A stretch of DNA of 64,000 nucleotides from Chlorokybus atmophyticus (lineage: Eukaryota > Streptophyta > Chlorokybophyceae > Chlorokybales > Chlorokybaceae). The stretch covers positions 803,887 to 867,886 of the forward strand of contig RHPI01002533.1 of the NCBI GenBank assembly GCA_009103225.1, read 5' to 3'. Made by a program: the position numbers and the translations under genes. The notes under the pieces were generated by a model. The model searched no databases. It was not told where the DNA came from and was given only the letters and a program-made list of their open reading frames with translations. This document shows, piece after piece, positions 1-11,354 of the stretch (position 1 is the stretch's first letter; each line of letters starts with the position of its first letter).

Positions 1-1159
1 GCAATCTGCGTTGGTGGCGCTGCGCCAGCAAGTGGCGGGTGCTACTTCAGCAGCTGGTACGTCAGCGGGGCTGCCGGTTACAGCATTGAACAAACCTGAG
101 AAGTTTAAGCCCAACGGCAGCATTAGCATCGACGATTGGGTGGTGACTATTAAGCACTATTTCATAAAAACGCCCAGTTGGTAAGCACATTGCTATTGCT
201 GAGTTGCTTATGCCGTCTGACGCACTCGCCAAATGGGCGAAACAGACAGATGATGGTGCTTTAAGACAGTAGAAGCACTGTATCAGCATCTGGTGGAACG
301 CTATAGTGGCATGGACCTGGCTACTCAAACTTGCAACAAGCTCAGCAAGTTGCGACACAATGGTTGGGCAGCTTCAATGTATTTGCAGAAGTTTTAGGCA
401 TTGGTGGGTCGTGCCAACAGTGGCCTGATGCTTATGAACAAGGCCGAGCAATTTGAGTTGTACAAGCGCGGCTTTGATGCACGTGTGCGCAATCAGCTGC
501 AGTACAACACGGCAGCGCGGCTGCCTTGGGTTCCTGCCGACTTGGCCACATTGCAGAAGCTAAGTGCATACATGTATAATGACGACATGGCGATGCAGGA
601 AAAATCATATGCAGCAGCTGCGGCCAAGCCGCAGGGTGTGGGAGGCAAGCGTTACCATCAGCCGAGTGTACACTCGGCAAAGAAGGCCAAGATTTATACG
701 TCCCCCACTGGTGCTACAGGTGCTACAAGTGGTGTCGCGCCTGCTGCGGCTCGCAACTGTTTTATGTGCCGTCAGCCGGGCCACATTGCGAAGAATTGCC
801 CAAACATGGCGAAGGGCAAGGTCAAGAAAGCTGAATTGGATTACTCCGTAACTGATGTAAAAGTGGCTGATAGCTAGTTGCTTGAGATGCAGGCAGTAAA
901 CTAGTTTAATGATCTGTCCCAAGTGCATGTAATGACACATGCATGGCAAGCACATAACAAGCTGCCACTTTTTGATACCGAAAAAATGGAAGAAAATGCT
1001 TGTGTGCTGGTACATGTGAAGTTCAACATGCTTACCAATGTGTTGCATGCGTTGACTGAGTTGCAAAATAAGCATAAAACCTTGAGTATGGTGGTGATGG
1101 TGCCAAAATATTATGGCTCATGGTTGAAGCATACTTGGGGGGGTATTGTGTTAAAATAA
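1..1159 (+). pseudogene. Ty3/gypsy gag and start of pol, broken (element 1, 5' part)
   Basis: This is the 5' coding part of a Ty3/gypsy retrotransposon, cut off at the left window edge. Gag is the particle-forming protein, and its C-terminal zinc knuckle binds the element's RNA. The frame from about 401 to 877 ends with a CCHC knuckle read as CFMCRQPGHIAKNC. An in-frame TAG at 875-877 follows, and the same frame resumes at 923-1159 with residues matching the region before the protease in the intact-looking element at 13707-20515. Earlier parts of gag (about 1-400) are readable only by switching frame or passing stops. The sequence stops being retroelement-like at about 1195 and the opposite-strand arm begins at 1233, so the rest of pol is missing from this strand here. 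Confidence 0.8.
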
Positions 1160-1232
1160 TAACTAATTCAGCAAGCGTGAAAAAGCGACAGTATGTTTTT
1201 CAGCATTCCATTCAACCCTCGCATTAGTAACA

Positions 1233-3131
1233 GAGAGACATTGTACACATTTCATGTACCCGTAGACAGCACAGGCACATCACGACGCTGGCAGTCAGTA
1301 ACAGTCAGCGTGTAGTCATGCTATGCAAATACATTTATATAACGACAGTTAGGCATCAGTCACCTTCAGTTGCTTAAAGAGTGCCTTATTATATTGATAA
1401 TTACCTAGTTGGTGCTTGTGCATTAGGCTTAGTCGCCTGCGCTGGACTAGTGTGTAACCTGCAGGTGCCTATCACATAGGCTGAGTCACCTAAGTAAGGC
1501 TGATGTGTAATTTGCAAGTGCCTGCTAATTAGGTGTAGTCACCTGTTAAGGCCTGATGTGTAACTTACAGGTGCTCGTTGATTAGGTGTAGTCACCTGGT
1601 GAGGCCTGATGTGTAACTAACCGGTGCCTGTTAATTAAGTAAAGTCACCTGTTAAGGCCTGATAGGTAAATGAAAGGCGTCTCTTGATTGGGCATAGTCA
1701 ACTTTAACGACTATATTGTAACAAAAAGGGCCTGATAGTAACAAAAGTTACTATTAGGTCCCTGTATCGAGATTACAGGTTGACTGAGCCACGACAGTCA
1801 AAATTAGTATCCTCAGGTGCACGGCCGTTGCCAATATTTAATCGGCCGGCAGGGAAAACATATTGCGACGTTCAGCCATATATCCGATATCTCAATCACT
1901 CTCATTTAGACTCACACATAATGCCGGATGGTTTCTTTAATCACTTGATTGGCTCGCTCTGTCTAACCATCCGTCTGCGGATGATAAGCTGTGATCATAT
2001 TCTGTTAATATGTAAGAAGCTGCCTAGCGACTTCCAGAACTTAGCTACGAATTGCGGATTGCGATCCAACACAATGTTGTGAGGCAAGCCATGCATCTTG
2101 AACACAGACGCGACCAAAGCCATCGCCAACTCACAGAAGCCTATTTCCGTGCGACAAGGGACAATGTCAATCATTTTGTCAAACGGTCCATAAAAACGGC
2201 AACCGCAGTGTGACCTAATGCTATCTTTAAGAGCTCAGTAATAAGGTCCATATTCACTTTCCTATTTGCCATCAAGAACAGGCAAAGGTCGCAGCAACCC
2301 AGCGGGTTTCTGACGTAACGGCTTGTCACTCTGACATTTGTCACACATGTTAACACAATGCTTTACGTCAACAGGCAACAATGGCCACTAGTACAGCTGT
2401 TGCGCTGCCTCAGTTGTCTTACGATTCTTCTAAATTGCCCATATGGTAGATCTTGTACATCACCTATGCATTTCATGCGCAGCTCAGCATGGTTAGATAT
2501 CATTAAGCCAGCGCCCATATAATACAAATTGTCTTTTGTGTCAAGCTTTTGTACATTCTCTTCCATCGAGAACCATGGGTCTGAGAGGCATACCCATGTA
2601 AAATAGCTTGCACAAACTCATCATTAGGGGGCAATGTACCCTGCGTCGCATTTGCGCACGCATAAATGCCAACAATAACGAACAGCGACTCTCGGGATCT
2701 GCCATATTGGTCCTACCAGGCCGATATATCCATTCAAAAGTAAGTCGTAACAGAAATGTCATTTCAGCGAGCTTGCCTACGTGACAAGTTTAACTGTGTT
2801 GAGAAGTACATTGATGGGTTGTGATCAGTCACCACTATGAACTGAACTCCCGCTAAGTAACATCGCCATGTTTCAGGAGCATGAACTATACCAAGCAATT
2901 CTTGCTCAGTGGTAGTGTAGTTCACCTCTGATGGGATGAATCTCCTACTTTTGTAAGCACATGGTCTGCCATTCTGCAGCAAGACTGCACCACATCCAAG
3001 GGTGGAGGCATTGCTCACCACAGTGAAGTGTTCATCCCAAGTTGGCAATGCCAATGCTGGTGCCGAAGTCAAAGCCAACTTCACTTCAAGTTGTTGCATA
3101 GCAGCTTCTTGTGTTGCTGTCAAGAGAATGG
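1233..3131 (-). repeat. Left arm of 1.9-kb inverted repeat (element 1 3' half)
   Basis: This arm is the reverse complement of 4581-6479. Every matching pair of coordinates sums to 7712 across the whole length, so there is no insertion or deletion between arms, only scattered substitutions. It contains, read on the minus strand, RNase H, integrase remnants and a terminal non-coding region with 53-bp tandem repeats (about 1397-1661). Homology fades at about 1226-1233. Confidence 0.93.
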
Positions 3132-4510
3132 GGCATCCTTCCGCAACAACAGTTTGGTTTGAGGCACTACAGTTGTAGAGTACCCCATCGTAAACCTGTA
3201 AAAATAGTTGGCCAACCCCAAGAACGATCGCAATTGGTGTATATTTTTGGGTTGAGGCCATTCTCTAACCACTTGCATTTTGCAAGGGTCGGGTTTGACA
3301 CCCTCACCACTGACAATATGCCCTAAGAATGGCAACTTTGTCTTGCAAAAGTTACACTTCGTCAAGTTGGCAAATAAGCGGTGAGTTTACAATAAAGCAA
3401 ACACCGCTTTCAGATGCCTTTTGTGCCCTTCTTTTGTTTTCCTTAAGACAATAATGTCATCCAAGTAAACCATAACATGCTTAAGCGTGCCACCAAATCT
3501 TATTCATTTTCTTCTGAAACACCGCAGGTGCATTTGTCAATCAAAAGGGTAATACTTTGTATTGATAATGACCTTGAGGTGTTCTAAATGTTTCTATGGA
3601 CATCAGAAGGGTGAATACGAATTTGGTGATACCCATTTGTTAAGGCTAGCGTACAAAAATACGCATTACCCGACAGCTTATCGAACACATCAACAATCCG
3701 CGGTAACGGGTATCCATTCTTTACCAAAGAGTAGGCTATTGTGACCTTGTTCAAAGCACAATCATCCACACACATGCGCAATTTCCCATTCTTTTTCATC
3801 ACAAACAAGATGGGTGCGCCAAAGGGTGGAAAACTTGGTTCAGTCAATCCCTTTTCCAACAACTCCTCGATTTGTGTCTCCATTTCCTCCCTCTCATTGG
3901 GGCTTAACCTATGTATTGGCCGAAACGGAGATTCACTACCAGGAATCAACGGTATTGTGTGTCCAACACCTCAATGAGGGGTAAAGCCTGGCAACTCATC
4001 TAAGAATATGTTTTAATACTTTACAATGATATGTGCAACACCTTCTGTACTATCTGGCTCAAAGTCGTCAGACGACGTTAAGTGCACAAGAAAAGCCGGT
4101 GTGTGTTTACGGAATGCACGTTTCACTTGTAGTGCAGTAAAGGGCGGGGTCGGTTTGTTTATATTCCAAGCTATGTGACCCTATTGCAGACAGCGTTACA
4201 CGCTTACGGCCCTTTTCCATCAGGCACATTTGTGCACCATTATCCAATGTCAATTTAACATTATCTTGCCATTCTTGTCCTAGTACCACATTAACACCAA
4301 CTATGTTGATGGATACTATTATGAAGGTGAGGTTGGCATGATAACTACCGATCTTTACCTTTATTTTTATTTCTCCTCTTACTGGCAATGCACCCCCAGC
4401 ACCGGCAGCTAAAATGCTAAGGGTTTACACATTATTTTATTGCGCACAACCCATTGTTCCTCAACGAAGTTGTGTGTCGCACCAGCGTCAATCAAGAACG
4501 AACCATTTAC
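1780..4510 (-). pseudogene. Ty3/gypsy pol remnant: protease, RT, RNase H, integrase (element 1)
   Basis: Read on the minus strand, the order is protease, reverse transcriptase, RNase H, integrase, as in Ty3/gypsy. The protease active-site motif LIDAGATHNF lies at about 4469-4496. The reverse transcriptase runs from about 3949 to 3120 and keeps a YLDD catalytic motif at about 3450-3475 and the LGLANYF segment near 3210. RNase H (3131-2764) keeps the SNASTLGCGAVL and TTEQELLGIVHA segments. The integrase part (2762-2171) is split into short frames, with a CDKCQ-type zinc-binding remnant near 2330 and VFMDRLTK near 2180. Multiple frameshifts and stops make it non-functional. Confidence 0.85.
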
Positions 4511-4580
4511 ACCCTGCATTGTGCCACTAAATGTTCACAACAAAGGTACCACTCATCGTCCTTGAAAGGTGGCAAAAAGT

Positions 4581-5800
4581 CCATTCTTTTTACAGCAACA
4601 CAAGAAGCTGCTATGCAACAACTTGAAGTGAAGTTGGCTTTAACTTCGGCACCAGCATTGGCATTGCCAACTTGGGATGAACACTTCACTGTGGTGAGCA
4701 ATGCCTCCACCCTTGGATGTGGTGCAGTCTTGCTGCAGAATGGCAGACCATGTGCTTACAACAGTAGGAAATTCATCCCATCAGAGGTGAACTACACTAC
4801 CACTGAGCAAGAATTGCTTGGTATAGTTCATGCTCCTGAAACATGGCGATGTTACTTAGCGGGAGTTCAGTTCATAGTGGTGACTGATCACAACCCATCA
4901 ATGTACTTCTCAACACAGTTAAACTTGTCACGTAGGCAAGCTCGCTGAAATGACATTTCTGTTACGACTTACTTTTGAATGGATATATCGGCCTGGTAGG
5001 ACCAATATGGCAGATCCCGAGAGTCGCTGTTCGTTATTGTTGGCATTTATGCGTGCGCAAATGCGACGCAGGGTACATTGCCCCCTAATGATGAGTTTGT
5101 GCAAGCTATTTTACATGGGTATGCCTCTCAGACCCATGGTTCTCGATGGAAGAGAATGTACAAAAGCTTGACACAAAAGACAATTTGTATTATATGGGCG
5201 CTGGCTTAATGATATCTAACCATGCTGAGCTGCGCATGAAATGCATAGGTGATGTACAAGATCTACCATATGGGCAATTTAGAAGAATCGTAAGACAACT
5301 GAGGCAGCGCAACAGCTGTACTAGTGGCCATTGTTGCCTGTTGACGTAAAGCATTGTGTTAACATGTGTGACAAATGTCAGAGTGACAAGCCGTTACGTC
5401 AGAAACCCGCTGGGTTGCTGCGACCTTTGCCTGTTCTTGATGGCAAATAGGAAAGTGAATATGGACCTTATTACTGAGCTCTTAAAGATAGCATTAGGTC
5501 ACACTGCGGTTGCCGTTTTTATGGACCGTTTGACAAAATGATTGACATTGTCCCTTGTCGCACGGAAATAGGCTTCTGTGAGTTGGCGATGGCTTTGGTC
5601 GCGTCTGTGTTCAAGATGCATGGCTTGCCTCACAACATTGTGTTGGATCGCAATCCGCAATTCGTAGCTAAGTTCTGGAAGTCGCTAGGCAGCTTCTTAC
5701 ATATTAACAGAATATGATCACAGCTTATCATCCGCAGACGGATGGTTAGACCGAGCGAGCCAATCAAGTGATTAAAGAAACCATCCGGCATTATGTGTGA
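4581..5800 (+). pseudogene. Second, inverted copy of RNase H and integrase remnants (element 1)
   Basis: This plus-strand copy of the RNase H and integrase coding region duplicates 3131-1910 base for base apart from a few substitutions. RNase H is readable from 4581 to 4948. The frames then break at the same places as in the minus-strand copy: 4950-5171, 5146-5349 and 5356-5541. Because both copies share the same breaks, the coding damage is older than the duplication. Confidence 0.85.
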
Positions 5801-6050
5801 GTCTAAATGAGAGTGATTGAGATATCGGATATATGGCTGAACGTCGCAATATGTTTTCCCTGCCGGCCGATTAAATATTGGCAACGGCCGTGCACCTGAG
5901 GATACTAATTTTGACTGTCGTGGCTCAGTCAACCTGTAATCTCGATACAGGGACCTAATAGTAACTTTTGTTACTATCAGGCCCTTTTTGTTACAATATA
6001 GTCGTTAAAGTTGACTATGCCCAATCAAGAGACGCCTTTCATTTACCTAT

Positions 6051-6315
6051 CAGGCCTTAACAGGTGACTTTACTTAATTAACAGGCACCGGTTAGTTACA
6101 CATCAGGCCTCACCAGGTGACTACACCTAATCAACGAGCACCTGTAAGTTACACATCAGGCCTTAACAGGTGACTACACCTAATTAGCAGGCACTTGCAA
6201 ATTACACATCAGCCTTACTTAGGTGACTCAGCCTATGTGATAGGCACCTGCAGGTTACACACTAGTCCAGCGCAGGCGACTAAGCCTAATGCACAAGCAC
6301 CAACTAGGTAATTAT
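6051..6315 (+). repeat. 53-bp tandem repeats in the LTR-like end of element 1
   Basis: About five imperfect copies of a 53-bp unit begin at 6051, 6104, 6157, 6210 and 6263. Each has a CAGGCCT start, an AGGTGACT block and a GTTACACAT end. The same array is mirrored at about 1397-1661 in the left arm. The block is non-coding and falls where the LTR should be. I could not define the exact LTR borders. Confidence 0.8.
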
Positions 6316-6479
6316 CAATATAATAAGGCACTCTTTAAGCAACTGAAGGTGACTGATGCCTAACTATCGTTATATAAATGTATTTGCATAGCATGACTAC
6401 ACGCTGACTGTCACTGACTGCCAGCATCGTGATGTGCCTGTGCTGTCTACGGGTACATGAGATGTGTACAATGTCTCTC

Positions 6480-6660
6480 AGTCACTTGCCAAGGCTTGTA
6501 GTTCGATTATGCGACTCAAATGCCTGCAGTTCTGTAGTATATCATAGGGATGCAAGTATTGACGTGCATGAGCATAATGATGATTGACTGAGCTGGTTTA
6601 AGATGCACAACACTCAGTCACAAGAGCCTTGCAGCTATGTACACTACCAGCTAAACGGAC
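6480..6660. other. Short spacer between element 1 and the next gene
   Basis: No gene or repeat is recognised here. Homology to the left arm ends at 6479-6486, so this is the flank of the inverted duplication. Confidence 0.5.
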
Positions 6661-6671
6661 TACCAACTGCG

Positions 6672-8484
6672 CTACAGCTCCTCTCCATCATCACTTTGCT
6701 CGTCATTATGGAACAAAGCACCACGCGCTGGGGCCTGTGGAGGAGACGCCGGAGCTTGCTCGTCCTCCTCAAACGGTTGTGCCATCCAATCAAATGCCGC
6801 TTCTGCCTCAGCGAGCGGGTCACGAGCTGCTGTCTCTTGCGGCCGGCGCCGATTGGGATCTTTCAGGTATTCGACACAAGATGCAGTGCGGCGATTTACA
6901 AGGGTGAATGGCTGGAGGGCTGCGTACCGTTGCCTCATCTCCCGCTTCATTGACATGATCATGGTCTTATTGTGCCGAGGTACTCTTCATGTGTGTGGAT
7001 GCTGGCAACTAGGAGAGGGTCTCCATTCTTGCCGTTTAGGATGCGCTCCACCTGCGTAGTTTACAGGCATGTCTTAATGGCATCGAAAGCCACTATTCAC
7101 TGCAACGCGTCTGCAAGCCTGTAGTTTGGGGCTTCAGCATTCCTGAATTGCTAATGATGGAGTTCAGAGTGCTCACCGTAAGCAACATGTATGCGAGGTG
7201 GTTGACTGTCAGCTGCCGGCGACTAGGTTTAGTGACGGCGTAAGACCAGCATTGCACGATCATTTGCTAGATTATGGGATTGCCCCATTCATGGATGTAT
7301 CTCCTCCGCTCCAGGTCTGCATTGTCGGTCACCTTAAATCTCCGCCACGATTCGTCTGTAACAGTCATACCAACAAGGCATCAGTCACGATATAGATAGT
7401 TCAAGAGCCTGCACCAGGCTAGAATAGTGCCTGTGACTTACTTTGGAGCGCGTTGCGCATCTGGGCTTTTTGGGTCTCGGGGTCCATTAGGGCGTCGATG
7501 TGCCTGATTGCATCGGTCACAATACGCGCGATGCGTACGTGTGTATGGAGGCTGAGTAAGAAGGCAGTGTTGCATAGCAGACATGGTGGTGAGGGATCCA
7601 ACTCACTTGCGCATGTTGCTGCTAAACAATATTCACTTGTACTCCTTCTCAAGGACATGCTTGATCTTGATGACGTTTTCGGACCGGACCTGCGTAGCTT
7701 TCTTCAAGGCGACACTCCAGTGGAAGGGGCACTCCTTGGGCGTCCAATACACCTCATAGAACTTGGCCGCATCGGCCTCATCGTCATGGTCGAAGCCAAC
7801 TACCTGTCACGGGCAGGTTGGTCAGTGTCACGGTGCAGTGCGGTCATGAAGCATTCACCTGACATATGACGTTACGAATAGTGTCCTCCTTGGGATGAAT
7901 GTGGCTCTTTACCCAGTGGCCGTTTATGATTTCAACGACGGCATCTCGCAAATTTTGTCCACAGGAGAACAATCCGTTACACACATACACACAGTGTCAC
8001 AGTGTCACACAGTGCTTACCTCGTTGCTAATCTTCCACTTGCTTGGGAAAGGTTTGCTGACGTCCGAGGTTGCCATGTCACGGCCAAATGCGTTTGGGTT
8101 GGGGGTTTCGATTGACCCTCTGCAACCACATGAGTCATGCTGCCAGCCATGAAAGATGCAACCCTCACAGCTGAGAAAGAATAACGACGTGCACAGTGTA
8201 TCCAGAACGCATGCAGTGAGTCATTGTGCCAGTTATGAAAGAAGCAAGCATCCAAGTTGAAAGTTGAGCAAGAAGCAACGTGCACAGTGCATCAAGAACG
8301 CATGCAGTTTAGCTTGCCCTTGCGACTGCGGTGTCAAGTGGAGTTGTTGTGAAGTGCTGGGTGTTAGCGCGGGGTCTTGCTGCGATTGGTTGGCGACGGT
8401 TGCCTGGTTGAACACTGGGGGCAATGTGGACAACTGGCGCCGACCTCCACGACGAGGTGCACCTACGGATGGACCATGAGGCAT
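6672..8484 (-). pseudogene. Unrecognised spliced gene on minus strand, probably decayed
   Basis: Minus-strand reading gives exon-like segments joined by GT-AG introns. A first exon starting MPHGPSVGAPRRGG lies at 8484. Exons then end at 8020 (donor gtaagc) and 7859 (gtgaat). Further exons are 7803-7668, one ending at 7442 (gtaagt), 7355-7177 (donor gtgagc) and 7051-6672. The exon at 7803 reads an acidic start then WTPKECPFHWSVALKKA. The last exon is proline- and acid-rich and ends QSDDGEEL. An in-frame TAG interrupts the 7355-7177 exon and another stop lies in the last exon, so it looks decayed. A CCAAT box (GGCCAATC on the minus strand, near 8550) sits upstream. I do not recognise the family. 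It may belong to the same mobile block as its right-hand neighbours. Confidence 0.4.
8150..8315. repeat. Imperfect tandem duplication of about 80 bp
   Basis: Two imperfect copies lie side by side. Each contains AGAACGCATGCAGT and TGAAAGA-type segments and a GTGCACAGTG block (around 8190-8225 and 8275-8310). They fall in what would be the first intron of the minus-strand gene. No function is evident. Confidence 0.5.
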
Positions 8485-8713
8485 CTCTCTACCTTATAGT
8501 CGGGTGCCGCCTGTTTAGCTGATAGTGGCGCTGCCGCCGCCGATTGGCCCGCCTGAATGTACGAGGCGCGAAAACGAATATGCGGCGGTTTTGAATGTCT
8601 ATTGTCCCGCACTAGAGTCGCACTTGTAGTGCGTCCTTGCTCCTATGGTTGATGGTACGACTTATGCACCTGTGCCATCCATGCTTCGTACAACCATTAG
8701 TAACAATGATTGT

Positions 8714-8735
8714 GTCGTAACATTTATGGTACGAC
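8714..8735. repeat. Imperfect 22-bp palindrome (GTCGTA...TACGAC)
   Basis: The arms read GTCGTAACAT and ATGGTACGAC with one mismatch. It is one of a family of palindromes near the block ends and could be a transposase binding site. Confidence 0.55.
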
Positions 8736-8780
8736 AGAGGCATCTCTTGTCCAACCCTAGCCATTGCCATACAATGGATC

Positions 8781-8804
8781 TGTCGTACCATCTATGGTAC
8801 GACA
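8781..8804. repeat. Perfect 24-bp palindrome (11-bp arms)
   Basis: The arms TGTCGTACCAT and ATGGTACGACA are exact inverted copies separated by two bases (CT). The core is shared with 8714-8735 and with 24237-24258 at the other end of the block. Confidence 0.7.
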
Positions 8805-9162
8805 CAGTCATTGGTCGATCAGCCCTAATGGGAGTTAGCGTGCACTCACCCAAACAGCTTTAGCATTGATGGCCGGATGATGGCACACAGGGGCACCAGG
8901 TCGATGACGGGTCGAACGTCGGGCATAGTGGACCTGGGTTCGATTAGGAGGCGGAGGTGGCGGTGGCGGTGGCGGCGGCGGCGTGGCACATTTTTCGAGA
9001 AGTTTGTGGTTGTAAGAGTTCAAGCAGCGAAGCCAGCTACTACCAGGCGCCACGTCATGGATTATGGCAGGCGTTAGCAATGGGGCTGTCTAACATGCAT
9101 CACCAACATCGGACAAACCAGCAGGCAAGCCATTAAGGACCATCTTCACACAGAGCTGCTTA

Positions 9163-10559
9163 GTGGCTCGCTTTCTGCGACAAGGAGTGGATCAGAAGCT
9201 GCAGTCCTTGGAGCACCTTGTCAGAACCATGCGGGACCAATTGCGACTGTGGGAACAAGCACAAGAAAATGCACAGGTACGCTCAACAGTCACATGCATC
9301 TCCTTGCAAGAGCGATGCACCTGCCAGCGAGTCATTGGAGGAGCTGGCCGCAACCCGCATACGGCCATCAGTCATGATAGGTGGCCAGCTCACCTCATGG
9401 GACCACTTCAATGCGCCAACGGATGGTAATTGCTTCTATCATTGTGTGTTTCGCGCCAGGCCATCCATAGCGCAAAGTGTCCTGGATGATCACAAGTGCC
9501 CCAGCTCGAGCAGAATTTGGGCCATGCTGGACACCATGAACGACGGCAGGGGGGACACTCTCCGCAAAATCACCGCCAAGGCTATTGATGCAGGCGTGGC
9601 AAGCAGAATCCAAGACTTCTGCAACGCCACTAGTGCCGCGGGAGACATGGCATTATTATGACAAACTGCCTGCGACCATGTTGGCTGATGTCATTTGCAA
9701 CACTGACATAGCCATGGCCAAGGTGCGACTGATTGTGCGGAGCAAAGATGTGTACATCGAGCACCTGCAGATGACCATGTTTGCCAACAAACTGGGCTTG
9801 TTGATTGGCTGCGTAACCGTTCAGCGCAAGCATGGGGAGTGGGTGCCATGGCCCGGCAGCGCAGTTTAGGTTGGAAATAAAGAAGCCCCCAACTCAATCC
9901 TGATGGTGGGCAACACTACTCCTGACGGGCCAGAAGCACACTTTTGGCTCCTCAAGCCTGCAAGCACCGAACAATGGTCGTGGCCTATACATGAAGTGCC
10001 ACCGGAGGTAACAGACTTGATCGGAGAGTGGCGGAATGGCGTTGCCAATTCCCCGCTACCACCGGCTGTGACCAAGGGTGCTGCGCCAACGCCTCAGGTC
10101 TCGCCTTCGTGTGCGAGGCAAGAAGTAGCCGACTGTTCTGCACATCCTGCTTCCCCTCAACCACAGCCACATGCTCGCAATAACAATTCAGCACCCTCCC
10201 TTCCTGCTGCGGAGACTCACTTGCCACCGCACTCTGACTATCCGGAGGCATCTGCATCAAAAAGCAGCGGTAGCTCGCCCTCTCCCTCTAAGCTTGCCAC
10301 ATTGATCCCAGCGTGTCTTGTTGGTAAAAAGATTGATCGAGGTGTCCTGAAAGCTGCGCTGAAAAACAAAGGCTTTATGCTCGACCTCATGAAGCAACAT
10401 GAGGTCGTGGAGGAACGGGAGGCAACCAACAAGCGCAAGGCTGTGGAGCAAAAAAATAACGCCTTACCTCCTCTGAGTGACAGTGCCACGGAGAGCGCCT
10501 GCCAGGATGTGCAGGTTAACGAAAAAAAAGAAGAAGGTTGTTGGAACAAGGGACGCTGA
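9163..10559 (+). pseudogene. OTU-family cysteine protease (putative deubiquitinase), broken
   Basis: OTU proteases cleave ubiquitin chains using a Cys-His pair. The catalytic cysteine motif is visible as PTDGNCFYHCV (about 9414-9446), and the matching histidine segment reads GPEAHFWLL (about 9927-9953). An N-terminal coiled-coil-like segment (9163-9280) precedes it in another frame. A proline- and serine-rich linker and a basic tail continue to the stop at 10559. Three breaks are visible: a frame change at about 9280, another at about 9640-9660, and an in-frame TAG at 9867-9869. The protein would be about 440 residues if these were ignored. No clear introns explain the frame changes. OTU genes occur in giant viruses and in some transposons as well as hosts. 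Confidence 0.6.
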
Positions 10560-10678
10560 CATGACCAAAAAAGAAAAGGTGAGGCATCGTAACAACGTCA
10601 GAAAAAGCACAGCGCCTTGAAGCCTCACTGGGGCTGACTGTGTATCCTGAGTAGGCACAGGCGGGTTTACAGCGTCAA

Positions 10679-11278
10679 GTGGCTGCTCAGCCTCGTCCTG
10701 AGAGACAGCCGGTGCGGCATGAGCTGCCTAAGCTCAAAGCACGGACGCGCAGACGCTTTGAAGGGCTGACTCGTAGTGCAAAGGAGTTAATCGCCCTACA
10801 ATACGCCCAAGACGCGCTGCATCACCGCATGCGGCATGCCTCGAGGTGGGTGACAAAAGTATGCAATAAGTGGGAGCAAACGCGGAGAGTGCCGTCTAAA
10901 CAGACCTCTGAGAATTGGCCATGGTTGGAACCCATACACGATATGGCCATCCGTAGTATGTTGTTGCCCCTCGCCGTCCTCAATATGATGATGTTGTTGC
11001 CGGCGCAGCAACCCGGGAGTGTGCAACAGCTATCCGCGGAGCAGAACTTCGACCTGCAGCAGATGTACATGTCGATGTCAACTGATGTGGGTCGAGATGT
11101 GTGCCACTACCTGAGCAAACATATTGGGTGGCAAGTAAAACCATTCGAGCTGTACTTTGCATGCTTTGGCTGGCAGTGGCTGTATGTCATACGGCACGTC
11201 GAGCTGATTCTGTGGAAGCTCGAAAAAATGGCGATGCGGCGGAGTACACAAGTGACGACAGCCATGTCGAGAGCCTAG
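10679..11278 (+). CDS. Unrecognised ORF in the mobile block
   Basis: A 199-codon open frame lies between the OTU remnant and the RING-like segment. It is rich in Arg, Gln and Met and begins with a basic stretch (KLKARTRRRFEGL) followed by helix-forming sequence. The first codon is not ATG and the true start is unclear. The downstream frame (11101-11463) overlaps it in another phase, so one longer protein with a frameshift is possible. No family is recognised. Confidence 0.35.
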   Translation: MAAQPRPERQPVRHELPKLKARTRRRFEGLTRSAKELIALQYAQDALHHRMRHASRWVTKVCNKWEQTRRVPSKQTSENWPWLEPIHDMAIRSMLLPLAVLNMMMLLPAQQPGSVQQLSAEQNFDLQQMYMSMSTDVGRDVCHYLSKHIGWQVKPFELYFACFGWQWLYVIRHVELILWKLEKMAMRRSTQVTTAMSRA

Positions 11279-11354
11279 ATGAACGCATGCTGGATGAGAC
11301 CACCAAGACCAGCAGGTGGTGTATGGCGGCAAATGAGCGTCAGGTGATCGAGCA

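Larger units (their letters stand above)
4581..6479 (+). repeat. Right arm of 1.9-kb inverted repeat (element 1 3' half)
   Basis: This is the mirror copy of 1233-3131. On the plus strand it reads RNase H (4581-4948), then integrase remnants (4950-5541 and on to about 5800), then an LTR-like non-coding stretch to 6479. The 1449-bp spacer between the arms (3132-4580) is single copy. Differences from the left arm are isolated substitutions, for example a C/G change near 1961/5751. Confidence 0.93.

Noticed and set aside
1233-6479. A DIRS-like element suggested by the inverted repeats
   Set aside because: The arms contain RNase H and DDE-integrase remnants of Ty3/gypsy type, and there is no tyrosine recombinase.
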